Positions 24,128-35,246 of a stretch of 64,000 nucleotides of DNA are shown piece by piece. The position numbers were made by a program, and so were the translations under genes. Positions within the stretch are counted from its first letter, which is position 1. Each line of letters starts with the position of its first letter. Below the pieces are notes generated by a model. It saw only the letters and a program-made list of their open reading frames with translations, made no database searches and was not told the DNA's origin. The DNA is from Malaya genurostris (Eukaryota > Arthropoda > Insecta > Diptera > Culicidae), in assembly GCF_030247185.1 (NCBI RefSeq), contig NC_080571.1, positions 161,854,352 through 161,918,351 of the forward strand, read 5' to 3'.

Positions 24128-24484
24128 CAGAGATGCCAGGTCATTTTTTCAAAAATCTGTGATCGAACCTAAAACCTGTCTGTGAAAATCTGTGATCGTT
24201 TTCCGTACTCCAATAGCAGTTCAAAATCAAATTTAGTGAGCAAAAAAAAAAAAAAAGGTCTCACCACACGTTTTCCGTACCATTTCAGGTGACCGAATTC
24301 AATTTAGTGAGCAAAAAAAAAAAAAAGGTCTCACTACCAACACGCTCTGTACCTTTTTGGTGCTAAACTCTATTCGATTACCATAATCTGTGAAAATCTG
24401 TGTTTTATTCAAAAATCTGTGAAAATCTGTGTCAGTTTTAAAATCTGTGCACAAAACTCTAAATCTGTGAACCTGACATCCCTG
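24128..24484. mobile_element. hAT-like MITE in intron of element A
   Basis: 357 bp, ends CAGAGATGCCAGGTC and (inverted) CAGGGATGTCAGGTT, flanked by the perfect 8-bp duplication CCACTGAC (24120-24127 and 24485-24492). Contains A-rich runs and TCTGTGAAAATCTGTG words; the same family as the MITE inside the reverse transcriptase. Confidence 0.88.
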
Positions 24485-24560
24485 CCACTGACAGCAGGCA
24501 GCCGTTTGAGACAGTTCAGGAATCGCTTTTTAATAGAGCTTAAGCAAAAATGAATTCTAG

Positions 24561-24788
24561 ATCATCATTAGAAAAGGTCTCAAGTACAAATGAAAGTTTC
24601 TCCTTGACTATTTTCTCTGTCAATTATTCCGGCAGTGATTTCCAAAAACTTCTACAGTTCAGATCGAAAGTTGATGGTTTTGGTGATTATTGTAGGTGAA
24701 GTATTGAATGTAAAGATTGCCGATTTGATCGTAATAATCAAAAGAGAAACTGCCATTAGCACTTGTGTTATTTTCTAATGTTTATCGT
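24561..24788. mobile_element. Foldback MITE in intron of element A
   Basis: Left arm ATTAGAAAAGGTCTCAAGTA, right arm inverted ATTAGAAAATAACACAAGTG, both continuing into GTTTCTC. Related copy in element B at 31280-31496 in the opposite orientation. Confidence 0.6.
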
Positions 24789-27369
24789 CAATCTCTGTTA
24801 TCACTTGTATTTACATCCAGGCAAAAAAAAAACGAATATAAATATAGAACCAAATAGGGAAACGAATATAGATATACGTTTAATAATCCAATGAAAATTA
24901 CTACATAGTTTCTCCTTAGAATGTTTTGCTAATAACTTAAGGTTAGACACTGAGACTTAACAACAGTACAGTCAAATAATTTGTGTAATGTGTTGTGATT
25001 GTCAGTTGAGTGTATTTTAACGTAGATTCATTTCTAGTCCCTATTTTTCTGGAAAAACGGTGGCCAAGGACCAAAACATGAACACACCGGATTAATTCAT
25101 ACTCACTTGAGAAATTCTTGCAAGAATTTGTTACCTGAACAAAGGAAATTCACCCATTCTAAGAAAGTCGTAAAACACGTCGGAGTTTGTACGGAAATTA
25201 TTGAACTAGCTGAAATGTGCGCAAAGTTTGGAGCTACTTCAGCAAACTATTCTACTATTTCGAAAATGATGAGTGATGTTCATGATTTGCATATGATGCT
25301 ACTCAACGAGAAAAACGATATGGCTAAGATACTACTCGTTTTACCACATTTGACTTCTTACAATGGGAGAATGGTAATTATGACTAATAGTTGCTTATTA
25401 TATATTTAGGCTCAATTCCACTTCCTTTTATCATTTCAATAATTAAGTACATTTTTGGTTCGATATTCCTTTTGATTGCTTGAATATTTTTTTAGATTCA
25501 TATGGCATATGAGCGCATCCATGGTACCAGCTTCAATCAGAAAGTTGACTTGAGAAAAGTATTCGCCAAAGGTCTCATGCACAATCAGCATGCTTTTAAA
25601 GAAGTTTCGGATGGTAAGCAGATATGACTGAAAATAAAGAACGAATCAAACCTTATTTGAAACATTTGTTATTATTGCAGATTACATAAGAGGATGTCTT
25701 CGTATAATGATTAAATTAACTCGCAAGGGCATAAAGCATAAGGAAACAATGGAGCCGAATATTGGTATAGAAACTGAACTAGCAGCTCCATTAATTAGAT
25801 GGATTTCTGACTCTCAATCGATCCAGGATTATAACGCTCCTGTATCGCATATTTTTTGTCAAAGCGAAAATTTTTTTGTATATCTATCTCCTTGTGCCAT
25901 TATTCCCTGTGGAAAGGAATCAATTAACGCCGCTATCGATACATTCTTTAGATCGTTCGCAGTGTTTAATTTGCGAATTCCGGTAAATTTATTAAAAATT
26001 GCAGATTTCCTGGACGTGTTTGCCTACAAAATTAAATCATGCAGTAATCGTTCGACCGTTCAGAATTTGTGTTCTTTATTCATTGAAAGCGAAAATGCAG
26101 AAAAATTATTGTAACGTGCAGGTTTCGTAAATTTGACACTAATAAATGGTTTAAAATTACCCACTGGTTGCAAATACTCTAAATTATTGCTTATTCCATT
26201 TCCTCTCAAGTTTCCAGCACTGAGTACTTTTTCACCCATTTTCTCCAACTGAAATCTGAGTGTAAAATTACCCATATTTTGACATATACGGACAGTACTC
26301 ACTTTTGAATAGAGGTCTTTTACACATTAAATGAGTTCTCCCAGTTTTGTCCGATATGGGTAGTATAGTACTCATTTACGAGTACTTTCATTTAACCGTG
26401 TAGAGTATTCAAATACGATCGGAGATTGTGATCGTGGAAGAAAATTGCGCTGCATTTTTTATGTTTATACTCATACCGTTTCTGTCACACCAGTCAATAA
26501 TGTTAAAATAATAAAGTAATTAAAAAATTTCCTAGTGATTTGACAGCTTTCACTGAAAGTATCATCTCTGAACAAGCATTTCATTTTAGCAATTATTCAT
26601 AATTATGAGAAAGGTGCAAAGATTTTGCACAAATTATTTTTCACAGAATTATGAAAAATAATGCCTGGCATCCTTGGTTTGGTTACACGCAGCGTTACCA
26701 AGTTGCCAGATTTGTTTGGCAAATGCTACACGGAAAATAAAAACAACCCAAAATTTGAGTTGTAACAACCTAAATTTGAGTATATTGTTTATAATAGGTC
26801 ATTGAGTCGAAACAGGTTTTATAGTTGGCTTAATTTTACTCAACATTTAAGTATGGTGGGCCATACCTAATAGTGAGTACCAACTTTTTCTTTTACCAAA
26901 ATTAAACAAATTTTTTTGTTCATCCGCATGATTTTTAATTTTTTAGCAGTGCAGACTACTGATACAATGTTTTGTTTGTGAAACAGTTATTTTGTTTATT
27001 GAAATACATTGTTTAAAGTACTGAACTACATTTTTAAGTACCCTAAAACCGAATCTGATTCAAGGCCAATGAGCCAAATATTCAATAATGCCTATGAATA
27101 TTTTTGAGAGATCTTTAAACAAATCAACAGGTAATATAAAAAATAAATAGTACTGTTTTTATTTACTCAACGTTGAGTATTCCACTCCAAACTTTGCGTT
27201 GAGTAAAAAGTACTCGCAGTTGGGTGAAAAACAAGTTGACTGCTTCTCAACGATGCCATTTTAAGTTTTAGACTCGCCGTGAAAAGAAGTTCGCGTCTAT
27301 TGAATAATTTTTTTGATTAATTTTCGGATGTCTTGATATTAATGCTGTGATTTCAATAATCTGGAAAAA

Positions 27370-27421
27370 ATGGAGCGACTACAAAGAAAGCTAGATGGCC
27401 GTTCGTTTGAAAAACTTACTG
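27370..27421 (+). CDS. Element B shared exon 1
   Basis: Again 52 bp: MERLQRKLDGRSFEKLT plus one base, donor GTAAGC. Phase fits the transposase exon at 27543 (Gly) and the SAM exon at 32073 (Ala). Read with the SAM exon, it yields a continuous SAM-like domain of about 60 residues. Confidence 0.7.
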
Positions 27422-27542
27422 GTAAGCAAAGTATACTTATGAAAATAATCAGTTTAAACGATAGTCGTAACGGTTTAAACTATGTGTGAAAAAACATTTT
27501 CGTTGAGAAATATTGATTTTGAATAATTTTATCTTTCAAAAG

Positions 27543-30249
27543 GATTAACATGCCATGTTCAAAATTGTGGCATGCTTGTTAAAGGCTATATCGACGAGCT
27601 CAAACACCATTTTGTGACGAGTCATGGATTAAGAACGGGTTTGCAAGCAGAGTACCCTTTTAAATGTTCCTTGTGTGGATCCTTATACTCATACTTTTCA
27701 AGTTTTAAACTGCATATATTGTCGAAGCACCCTATATCAAGCTTTGACTTGCAAATAGATGATGAGTACAGTATGATTATGAGTACAGAGCATCAGCAAA
27801 GTACAAATGAGTGCATCAATGAATTAGGAATAGAAAACCCATATTTCCATAAGGAATCCGTATCATTGCGAGATTTCACTAATGCTGTATCTACAATTAT
27901 AACAAATTTAAGATGCGATGTATCTCTTCCAGAGGCCAAACTAAAACTATTCATTGATGGATATGTACTCATGCTTGAGTGGGCTCAACTATATACCATG
28001 TCGAAACTAAAATTATACCTAACTACTAAAAATTTACTACAATGTAAGGATACCGTTCGATTTATCAACGAATTGCAAATTCCTGATTTAACGCAGGACG
28101 TTAAGTGTCCAGAAGATAATATTGCCTATTTATCTGGGAAAATTGGATGCTCAGTACCAGAACCGGTCGAAATTGTTTTGGGAAAAGAAAAGAAAATAAA
28201 GTATGTTCCAATTTGTCGCTCAAGAGGGAGAAAGTTTCAGCGCACATTTCAAAAGAATGAATTCATTAGAAAGATCAAGATCCGGAAAGATGTATTTCAT
28301 TATATATCGGTCCTGGAAACACTTAAACTCATTATGTTCAATTCTAAGGCAAGATTGATGGTCGAAAACGAATCAACAAGCGTAGAGAATACACTCGAAA
28401 CTTTCAAAGACGGTACTCACTTTCAATGTCATTCCTTTCTGCAGCTTCATCCACATTGTCTAAGACTCTCGATTCACATTGATGAGGGAGAGTATGCTAA
28501 TCCACTGGGCTCACGCAAAGGCAAAAATAAAATGACTAATATTTGTTTCAAAATTGGAAACTTTGATCCTCGAATCAATTCTTCTCTGGATCGCATTTAT
28601 TTGGCTCTGATGGTGAAATCATATGTGCTTAAAAAATATGGGTAAGACAATAATAATTGATTATGTTTATGGACCTTTAGGTGAAACTTTAAGCATAAAC
28701 ATACATTTCTAATCGAGGTTTTTCTTGTCTGATTGTACGTGAGTTTGCGAGAATCAAACTGTTCAGCTAAAGGTCTCAAAAAGTAGTACTACTTTAAAAC
28801 GTTTCATTTACATGATTTTTATTCCTCTGATAGGTACAAAAAAGTATTACAACCTCTTATTGAAGACTTTTCTCAATTGGAATCAGACGAAGGAATTCCA
28901 ATTAAAACAGAGTCTGGTGTATGGATTATGAGAGCAGTGTTAGTTCACGTTCTTGGTGATACATTGGCATTGCACGATATATATGGTATGTCGGGACCGT
29001 CTGCTAATATGTTTTGCAGAATTTGTGAAATAAGTAGAAATAACTTGATATCGGGAAATTTTGGCGGTAATTTTTATATTCGAACAGTTGAATCTGTCCA
29101 AAACGCTTTAATTTCTTCAAAAGATGGTCAACAATCATCAGTTCTGTATGGAATTAAAACTAGTTGTGCTCTTCATTTATTAAAGTACTTTAGATGGCCA
29201 AATAGCCAAACATTAGATCCAATGCATGATATTTTGGAAGGTATTGTTCCAATGATAATTAAAAAAATACTATGGGAGGCAGTATACAGAAGCAAAATAA
29301 TTACTGAACATGAAGTGAATCAGTTAATCGATAATTTTGAGTATGGAGAAGCTGAGATGAGAGACAAACCTTCAACAAACTTTACCAAACTTAGTTTAAA
29401 AAGTAAAACTAACAACTTAAGTCAATCAGCAGCTCAATGCTGGCTCCTATTACGTAGTTTTCCTTTTATATTTCACGAAATTTTAAAGCACAATGAGAAC
29501 CATAGAGAGATTATAGCAGCATTACTTAATATTACTTACATTAGTTTTTCACACAAATTATCTTCAGAAATGATTACATGCCTGTCAGATTCAGTCACAA
29601 AATTTCACAAACTGTTTCGAATCTGTTTTCCGACTACAAATGCCATAAATAAGATTCATCACATCATTCATTACGCTCAAGTTTGTCGGGAGAATGGTCC
29701 AATTGCTCACTTTAGTTGTATGATGTTCGAAGCCAAATTCAAAAAATCAAATGCTCAAAGTAGAACTTGCAATAATTTTAAAAATTTGTCTCTTAGTTTA
29801 ACAAAACGACTAAATTTAAAACAAATCAATTCCATATCGAAACATAGCTATTTTGCTGATAGACCAGTCATCTTTAATTAAGAAATGTGCGTTTGACACT
29901 TCATTATTACTATTCGATCTACCTACTGAATTGAAAACAATTGATAAGCTTGAGATCAATGGTATACTTTTCTCTCCAGGATTTGTTGTGAAATACAAAA
30001 AATGTCATACACAATCTTACGGGTTAATTTTAGCAATGATTGAGTATGATTCCGATATATTGTTCATTATACAAGAATTAAATACCATTAAATTTGATTC
30101 ACTCCTTTTTGCTTACAAAGTGACTTTCATCTAATGTAATAAGAACTTCTTCCGAAAATGTACTGTGTAGAAAATGCTACAGCTTGTGGCAGTTAGGAGA
30201 TAACATGGAAGGTTTTCATTATATAAGTATGAAATATAAAGATAGCTAA
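27543..30249 (+). pseudogene. CACTA transposase, element B (frameshifted)
   Basis: Exon 2 (27543-28641) has fingers at the same residue numbers as element A (C21, C26, H40, H45; C59, C62, H75, H80) and the motif HIDEGEYANPLGSRKG. A 192-bp intron (GTAAGA..GATAG) absent from element A follows KKYG. Exon 3 from 28834 carries VHVLGDTLALHDIYG, LDPMHDILEGI and MFEAKFK. Near 29860-29880 the frame shifts (stop after RPVIFN; the homologous SSLIKKCAFDTSLLLFDLP is in another frame), and it shifts again near 30125. The C-terminus ISMKYKDS at 30249 matches ISLKYTD of element A. Confidence 0.8.
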
Positions 30250-30892
30250 AAATGATTGTAAAACTATATTGTCAAATAAATACCGTGCTTAATTCCTTGA
30301 AATTAATCCGAAAACAACTGTATTTACATAGTACATGCTCTTTATATAACAATTAACGTTTCATTTTCTCTATATCGTATACATTAAGTAAAACACATGT
30401 TTGCACGACTCTTTTTATTCGGTGTGTTTAACACACAGCTAAGAATTTGTGACGCATTCTTATTATACATCATTCCACTTGTTTTTATCCGTTATCCTTG
30501 AAAACATTCTGCAAAATATTTGTTTTGAAATTACTTCATTACGTATTTGTATTTTCTATGATATATTTTGGGCAGTACTCCAAACGAACGTAGTAGAGAG
30601 TCCTTACTTCCTGTTTTTTCGCAGATATATTTCTTGATCTTCGGAAAATAATTGTTAGGATACTGTTGCAGTTGTATTATGTACATACTCTCTAGTAACT
30701 GACTGGCGAATATTTCTTAGGGAACCAAACGAACCATCAAATTCCCATGCTCTAGCATAGATATTTGACGGTTCGTTTGGATAACTAAAACTTTTTCGCC
30801 GGTCTGCTACTATGAGAATCTGTAATATTCTGCGGTTGTTTCGCACTAAATCATCTGTGAACACTATAAATAAATAATCCGTATCTGCGGAA

Positions 30893-31181
30893 CAGGGATG
30901 CCAGGTTATACTTTTAAAAGTTTGTGTTCACCGAAAAAGGTCTGAGCAAAATTTATGTCTATAGTTCCAGTAAAAGCAAAAAATAAACAAGGACCCCTTC
31001 AGTTCATACTCAGTGTCGAAAATATAAAAACCATAAACGGAGCTTCCCTAGAAGTTAAGATTTAGGTTTGAAATCCTCAGAGCCAGCATGTGTTCGCTTT
31101 CGTAAATCTGTGAAAATTTTTGTTATTTTTGAAATTTCACATATTATCTTGGCATTCTGTGATATTTTGGCATCTTTGCTG
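30893..31181. mobile_element. Decayed hAT-like MITE in element B
   Basis: Left end CAGGGATGCCAGGTT, right end inverted CAGCAAAGATGCCAAAA. No clear target duplication; older than the copy in element A. Confidence 0.5.
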
Positions 31182-31279
31182 GGAAGGTGACAAATGTATC
31201 CTAACTGTTTCAAAGGGCGAAACTCAAAAGGACAGTAAATGAATGAAAATACCGACAATTGAAGACAAACACGAGAAAT

Positions 31280-31496
31280 GGTCCTAAGTGCAAATGACAG
31301 TTTCTCTTTGTTTACGTTCTCTTTCGAGTGTTACGGTCAAATCAGCAATCTTTCCATTTAACACTTCACATAGGATAATAGCAAAAACCATCAACTTTCG
31401 ATATGCACTGTAGAATTTGTTGGAAATCACTGGAATTTGCCGTAATAATTGAAAGAGAAAGTAAACCAAGAGAAACTGTCATTTGCACTTGGGACC
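31280..31496. mobile_element. Foldback MITE in element B
   Basis: Arms of about 60 bp: GGTCCTAAGTGCAAATGACA and, inverted, GGTCCCAAGTGCAAATGACA, continuing through GTTTCTCTT and TTACGG. Confidence 0.7.
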
Positions 31497-31499
31497 TTT

Positions 31500-32072
31500 T
31501 CTAATCTTCATCAAGAATTGTTTTGAATTAAATTACAATTCATATTTAGGACATTATTTTGTATATGTTTATTAAAATATTGTAAGACTCGATCAATTGT
31601 TTGTTAAACTTTATAACAAAGTTTCTTCATATATATGGTTTTCATCAACTCCTTTCCTTTTGCGACTTTCGTTTTTTTAATTATTCAGGATTTTTAATGG
31701 AACAGTATTTGAAGGCAATCTGTTGGCATTTTGTTATCTATTTATTTATTATTTCACTCTAACTAAAGTATAATTCTAAAATTAACATTTGGAGGGATAC
31801 TTCGATCTAATTCTACCATAACAGCTTTAATTGGAAGCAAGTATCAAAACAAATAAAAAACGCAAACCGAGTCCTATTCAAGTATCGAAGACTATTAAAA
31901 GTAAGTAGAACTATTAAAATGTCCTCACTTGAGTTCTGATATAGATATTGAGACAACTTACAATTAGTTGACAGAAAAGGTATATGTCCAGAATATGGGG
32001 GGTAAACAGTAAACTAAAAAATATATATTTTGCATTTTTGCCTTACAAATTTTTTAAATTTTTACATTTCAG
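31500..32072. other. Non-coding stretch before SAM exon
   Basis: AT-rich, no ORF of note; ends in the acceptor TTTTTACATTTCAG. If the SAM gene has its own promoter and first exon it would have to lie here, but I see no exon with a phase-1 donor. Confidence 0.4.
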
Positions 32073-33922
32073 CAAATCTGATTGATAACGTATCCCTTTG
32101 GGAATTAAATGATAAAGATTTACTCGAAATGGGTATAACGGAGAAAGGTCCTCGTAAAATAATACTTAGTTTCATTGAACGACAACTGGAAAACAATGTT
32201 TCTGAAACTGTCACCGAAAACGGACAAAACCTATCCGTCAACGAACATCAAAAAGATGTAATTAGCGCTATCCTCGCCAAGGAACCAAAATTTCTCAATG
32301 TGTTGACAAAACAGCTGAACTGTGGATTGATCCCCGATTCCAAAAACTTGCTTTTCCTAAATCGGATTCTCACAAAGCATTTCTTCGAAAATAAAATTTT
32401 GCGAGAGAGAAGGTATCTCGTCATACCGTACAATAATATTCTATATTTTAAAATCTATTTCTTTTTTTTGTTAACTTTAGGTATCCTACATGGCAGCAAA
32501 AACAAGAATTGGCTTTGAAAATCTTGGAGGAGTTTCCTCATTTGGAAACAACTCGTGTGTCAGAAAATGCACCAAAAGAGGTAAATTGAAATAAATTTAG
32601 CATGAACTCGTTAAATATATGTCAATTTATGCAATTTGCTATGTGCTTTGGGTCAATGGTAGTTCGGTCAAATTTTGAATACGTAAATTAACATACAACC
32701 AGTAAACATTAAGCGTAGATAGAGTTGCATTACGTTCCATATCCATTTGGTATAATGTTATTGGATATAAAACTTCAAACTAATCACATTGAATCATAGA
32801 TTTATATATAAATTTTGTACTGAGTTATTTCGTTAAATGACGATTATGCTTTATACCAAATGAACGTTATTCAAAACAGTAATATGTGTATGTGTATTTG
32901 ACTCCATTTTATACATGAAGAACTTTTCATTACAGTCCTATTTTTTTTGGCGCAACGGGGGATTGTCCAGAGGACAACACACTGGCTTGATCGAAACTCG
33001 AGTGAGCAAAATGCGAAAAGATGTTTTGCCCGAGAATAGACAATTTCGCAGAACTAAAAAGGAAACGATTGTTCTAAAGGATGGGTGTGTGCAACTTGCT
33101 GCTTTTTTGAGTGGACTTCTGCCTACACCTGCAAATGCTCGACAAATATCCGAAGGGATGATACAGACGACAGATTTGCATAAATTACTTTTACAAAAAA
33201 GTAAATCTAATGAAATAGTCAGCACATTTCCCCATTTGTTATCTTATGAGGGAGAGATGGTAAATAGAATTATTATAAGCTAGAATTATTCTTAACCGAA
33301 AAGTGATTTACAGGTCATACAGGCATTTGATCGAATCCACGAAAAAAACATACAAGATACAGGAGATCTGAAAATGTTGCTTCGCGCAGGAATTCTATTC
33401 GATAACTCTAGTTGGAATATGATACAAGACGGTGGGTAGGCTTTTTATTTTATAGAAACAACATTCTGTACTTTTTTTTCCATTCAGACTTCATAAAAGG
33501 AGCTTTAAGGTTGATGAAAAAGATATCCAACAAAGGTATTAAGCGAACTACTGGTATGGAAAACAATGCGAGCATGGAGGAGATTACTGCTGCTCCCATA
33601 ATTAAGTGGATCCGATTTCCTCATAGCGAAGTGGGATTCGACGAAATGCTGGCTGTAAAACAATTATCCTCAACAATCGGGGACTCACACATAATTTGTG
33701 CAGGCGAACTGCCTTGGAAATATGTATGTCATTTTCAATGAATACGTTATTCCTTGTGGTAAATCAAGCCTAAGAGCAATCGAAGTTATGTTTAAATCTT
33801 ATGCTGTATTCGGTCTTCAAGTGCCGGCATTGATCAGAAAATTGTACGATCTAATATCGATTAATGTTTGGGGTACGAAACAGCACAGCAAGTCTAAATC
33901 AGTGATGGCTGACTTTTCTTAA
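32073..33922 (+). pseudogene. Element B second gene: SAM-domain protein (5-bp deletion)
   Basis: Exons: 32073-32412 (ANLIDNVSLWELNDKDLLEM, GITEKGPRKIIL, the SAM signature), 32481-32580 (YPTWQQKQELALKILEEFP), 32936-33259 (SYFFWRNGGLSRGQHTGLI), 33314-33431 (VIQAFDRIHEKN), 33488-33922 (KGIKRTTGMENN, NEYVIPCGKSSLRAIEVMF). Every border is GT..AG and phases match those of element A. At about 33706 five bases (GATAC) present in the duplicated copy are missing, so the last part is out of frame. It uses exon 1 at 27370 or an unseen upstream exon. Function unknown; only the SAM part is recognised. Confidence 0.72.
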
Positions 33923-34080
33923 GTTAGTAATATTTACCCAATGAATAATTTCGTGGAATTACTCAAAATTAAGTAATTCCATTTAACTCAAAATTACCTT
34001 ATTGAACGAATGTGCTTGGATGAGTCAAAAATAGCTAATTTTGGGTAGTTTCTATTTTCCGTGTAGATTTTGCTCGCGAC

Positions 34081-34576
34081 CAGAGATGCCATTTATACAG
34101 ATTTATCTGTATTATACCAATTTTTACATGATCATATAGATTTAATACAGGTACAGATTTAATACAGATTTCCTCAATATAATACAGCTTTATAAAGATC
34201 TCACAAAGAGTAAGAAAGAAAAAAATAAATTTGTCTGCCTGAGCTATCTTTTAGTATTTGATTCCAGTGACGAGATAAAGCGACTTGACGTTGCATTTTG
34301 GACGGTGAAATTCCATGTCAAATAATGACGTCAACATTTTCAAACTAGATAAATATATCGAATTACAATTGAACTGTTGTGGATAAAAAAATTTAAAAAA
34401 TAAAAGAAATTTCGTCTTTGAATATTCTTGTGAACAAATCTACCATACTACAACCACAATCTATTGGAATAACATCTTTTAGCGTCATTTTGTTGTAAGA
34501 ATTTCATTTTATTAGTGAATACAGAATAATACAGATTTTTCATACAAAGCAATACAAATTTTCAATGAAAATATCT
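34081..34576 (+). mobile_element. hAT-like MITE M1, right end deleted, unit 6
   Basis: Ends abruptly at GAAAATATC where the deletion joins it to the CACGG MITE. Duplicate at 43053-43548. Confidence 0.78.
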
Positions 34577-34863
34577 TTTGAGTACTTCCTTTCATTCTCT
34601 CCTTCAATTGTTGTCAAAATACAAAGAGCAAAACCACTCAACAGCGACAGTTTCTTTCAATAAGCTAAAATTAAGTAAACCGTATTAACTTGAAATTGAG
34701 TCAATACGACTCAACTGTAGAGTAAATATAACTCATCTTAAGTATTTTTTTGCACGTGTCTTACGAAAACTACCTAGAGCCACTTTACTAAAATTAGTTT
34801 ATTGAACGAAACCCCCAAATTGGGTGGAATGTACTTAAAATTAGGTTGATTTGCGGTTCCGTG
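34577..34863 (+). mobile_element. CACGG MITE, left end deleted, unit 6
   Basis: Begins at TTTTGAGTACTTCC directly after the truncated hAT-like MITE; right end CCGTG intact. Its duplicate starts at 43549. Confidence 0.75.
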
Positions 34864-35246
34864 TAGAATTTGGTCAGATCTTGCTAGATCTTTACGATTC
34901 TAGATCTTCTTTTTTGCTCACTGAAAATGACGCCGGTCTAAATTACCTTGTATATATGAAGTAGACCCAGGCAAATTCAGATAATTTTTTGAGTCAGAAG
35001 CAGATTTTTGAAAAAGTAACCTGACAACAGATTTATCTGTATAATAAATATTGTAGCAAAATGTAGAAGTGCTACTTGTTTAAAGATGATACACGCTCAT
35101 TCAATGTTACTCTCAAGTGAGCAATTTGTACTCACTTTTGTTTATTTAGTGCAAATGTCAAAAAGTGAGTAATATTGATGTAGAAGACTGAGTAACTTTT
35201 TACGTTTTACGTTCAATGATTTTTGAAGAAAGGAATTTTGAAAAAA

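Larger units (their letters stand above)
23466..26114 (+). pseudogene. Element A second gene: SAM-domain protein
   Basis: Exons by homology to element B: 23466 to about 23651 (DNKFTDVSLKFLDAEKLSAM then GIVAIGPRLIVL, the SAM signature), a stretch ending 23861 (IPTDTEIKLMIRIL), 23914-24013 (YPTTEEKKMLAIKILLQFP), 25038-25373 (FFWKNGGQGPKHEHTGLI), 25496-25613 (YERIHGTSF) and 25681-26114 (RKGIKHKETMEP, then IPCGKESINAAIDTFF; stop). All borders are AG..GT and phases agree with element B. Around 23650-23710 the frame does not connect cleanly (VREILECNKKFRSIL lies in another frame), so this copy may carry a frameshift or an intron I cannot place. Function unknown; by position it parallels TnpA, the DNA-binding partner of maize Spm. 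Confidence 0.65.
20315..26400 (+). mobile_element. CACTA-type transposon, element A (6086 bp)
   Basis: Ends CACGGTTAAATTGAATTACT and, inverted, CACGGTTAAATGAAAGTACT; TA at 20313-20314 and 26401-26402. Excision of the element plus one TA restores the reverse transcriptase sequence of other units. Subterminal regions carry many TGAGTA / TGGGTA / TACTCA words. It encodes a Tnp2-like transposase (intact) and a SAM-domain protein (probably damaged). An hAT-like MITE and a foldback MITE have inserted in an intron. Confidence 0.9.
19844..26504 (-). pseudogene. Reverse transcriptase remnant split by element A, unit 5
   Basis: Pieces 19844-20312 and 26403-26504. About 60 bases near the C-terminus are missing (AAATGAT joins directly to AACCGTACTG). 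Element A entered at CATCATAGAGTATTC and duplicated TA. Confidence 0.8.
26729..34063 (+). mobile_element. CACTA-type transposon, element B (7335 bp)
   Basis: Ends CACGGAAAATAAAAAC and, inverted, CACGGAAAATAGAAAC; TA at 26727-26728 and 34064-34065; removal restores AAATGCTAGATTTTGC of the array. Words TTGAGT and ACTCAA recur near both ends. It has the same gene order as element A: exon 1, transposase, SAM gene. Both genes are broken. The region 30250-30892 between the genes holds AATAAA (30276-30281) and no ORF worth naming. Confidence 0.9.
16284..34080 (+). repeat. Array unit 5, expanded by nested insertions
   Basis: Backbone pieces are 16284-17950, 19341-20314, 26401-26728 and 34064-34080. 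Between them lie a TA-flanked insertion (16558-17661), a foreign block (about 17951-19340) that replaces the backbone from the CACGG MITE to the GTGAT cluster, and complete CACTA elements A and B. Joining the pieces restores the sequence seen in other units, which fixes the element borders. Confidence 0.85.

Noticed and set aside
20315..26400. Mariner/Tc1 origin because of TA duplications
   Set aside because: The transposase has Tnp2-like motifs and zinc fingers, and the ends start CACGG; mariner proteins are about 350 residues with D,D34-39D/E spacing.
32938..33225. Minus-strand ORF of 95 codons
   Set aside because: Antisense of the SAM-gene exon whose borders and homologue in element A are clear.
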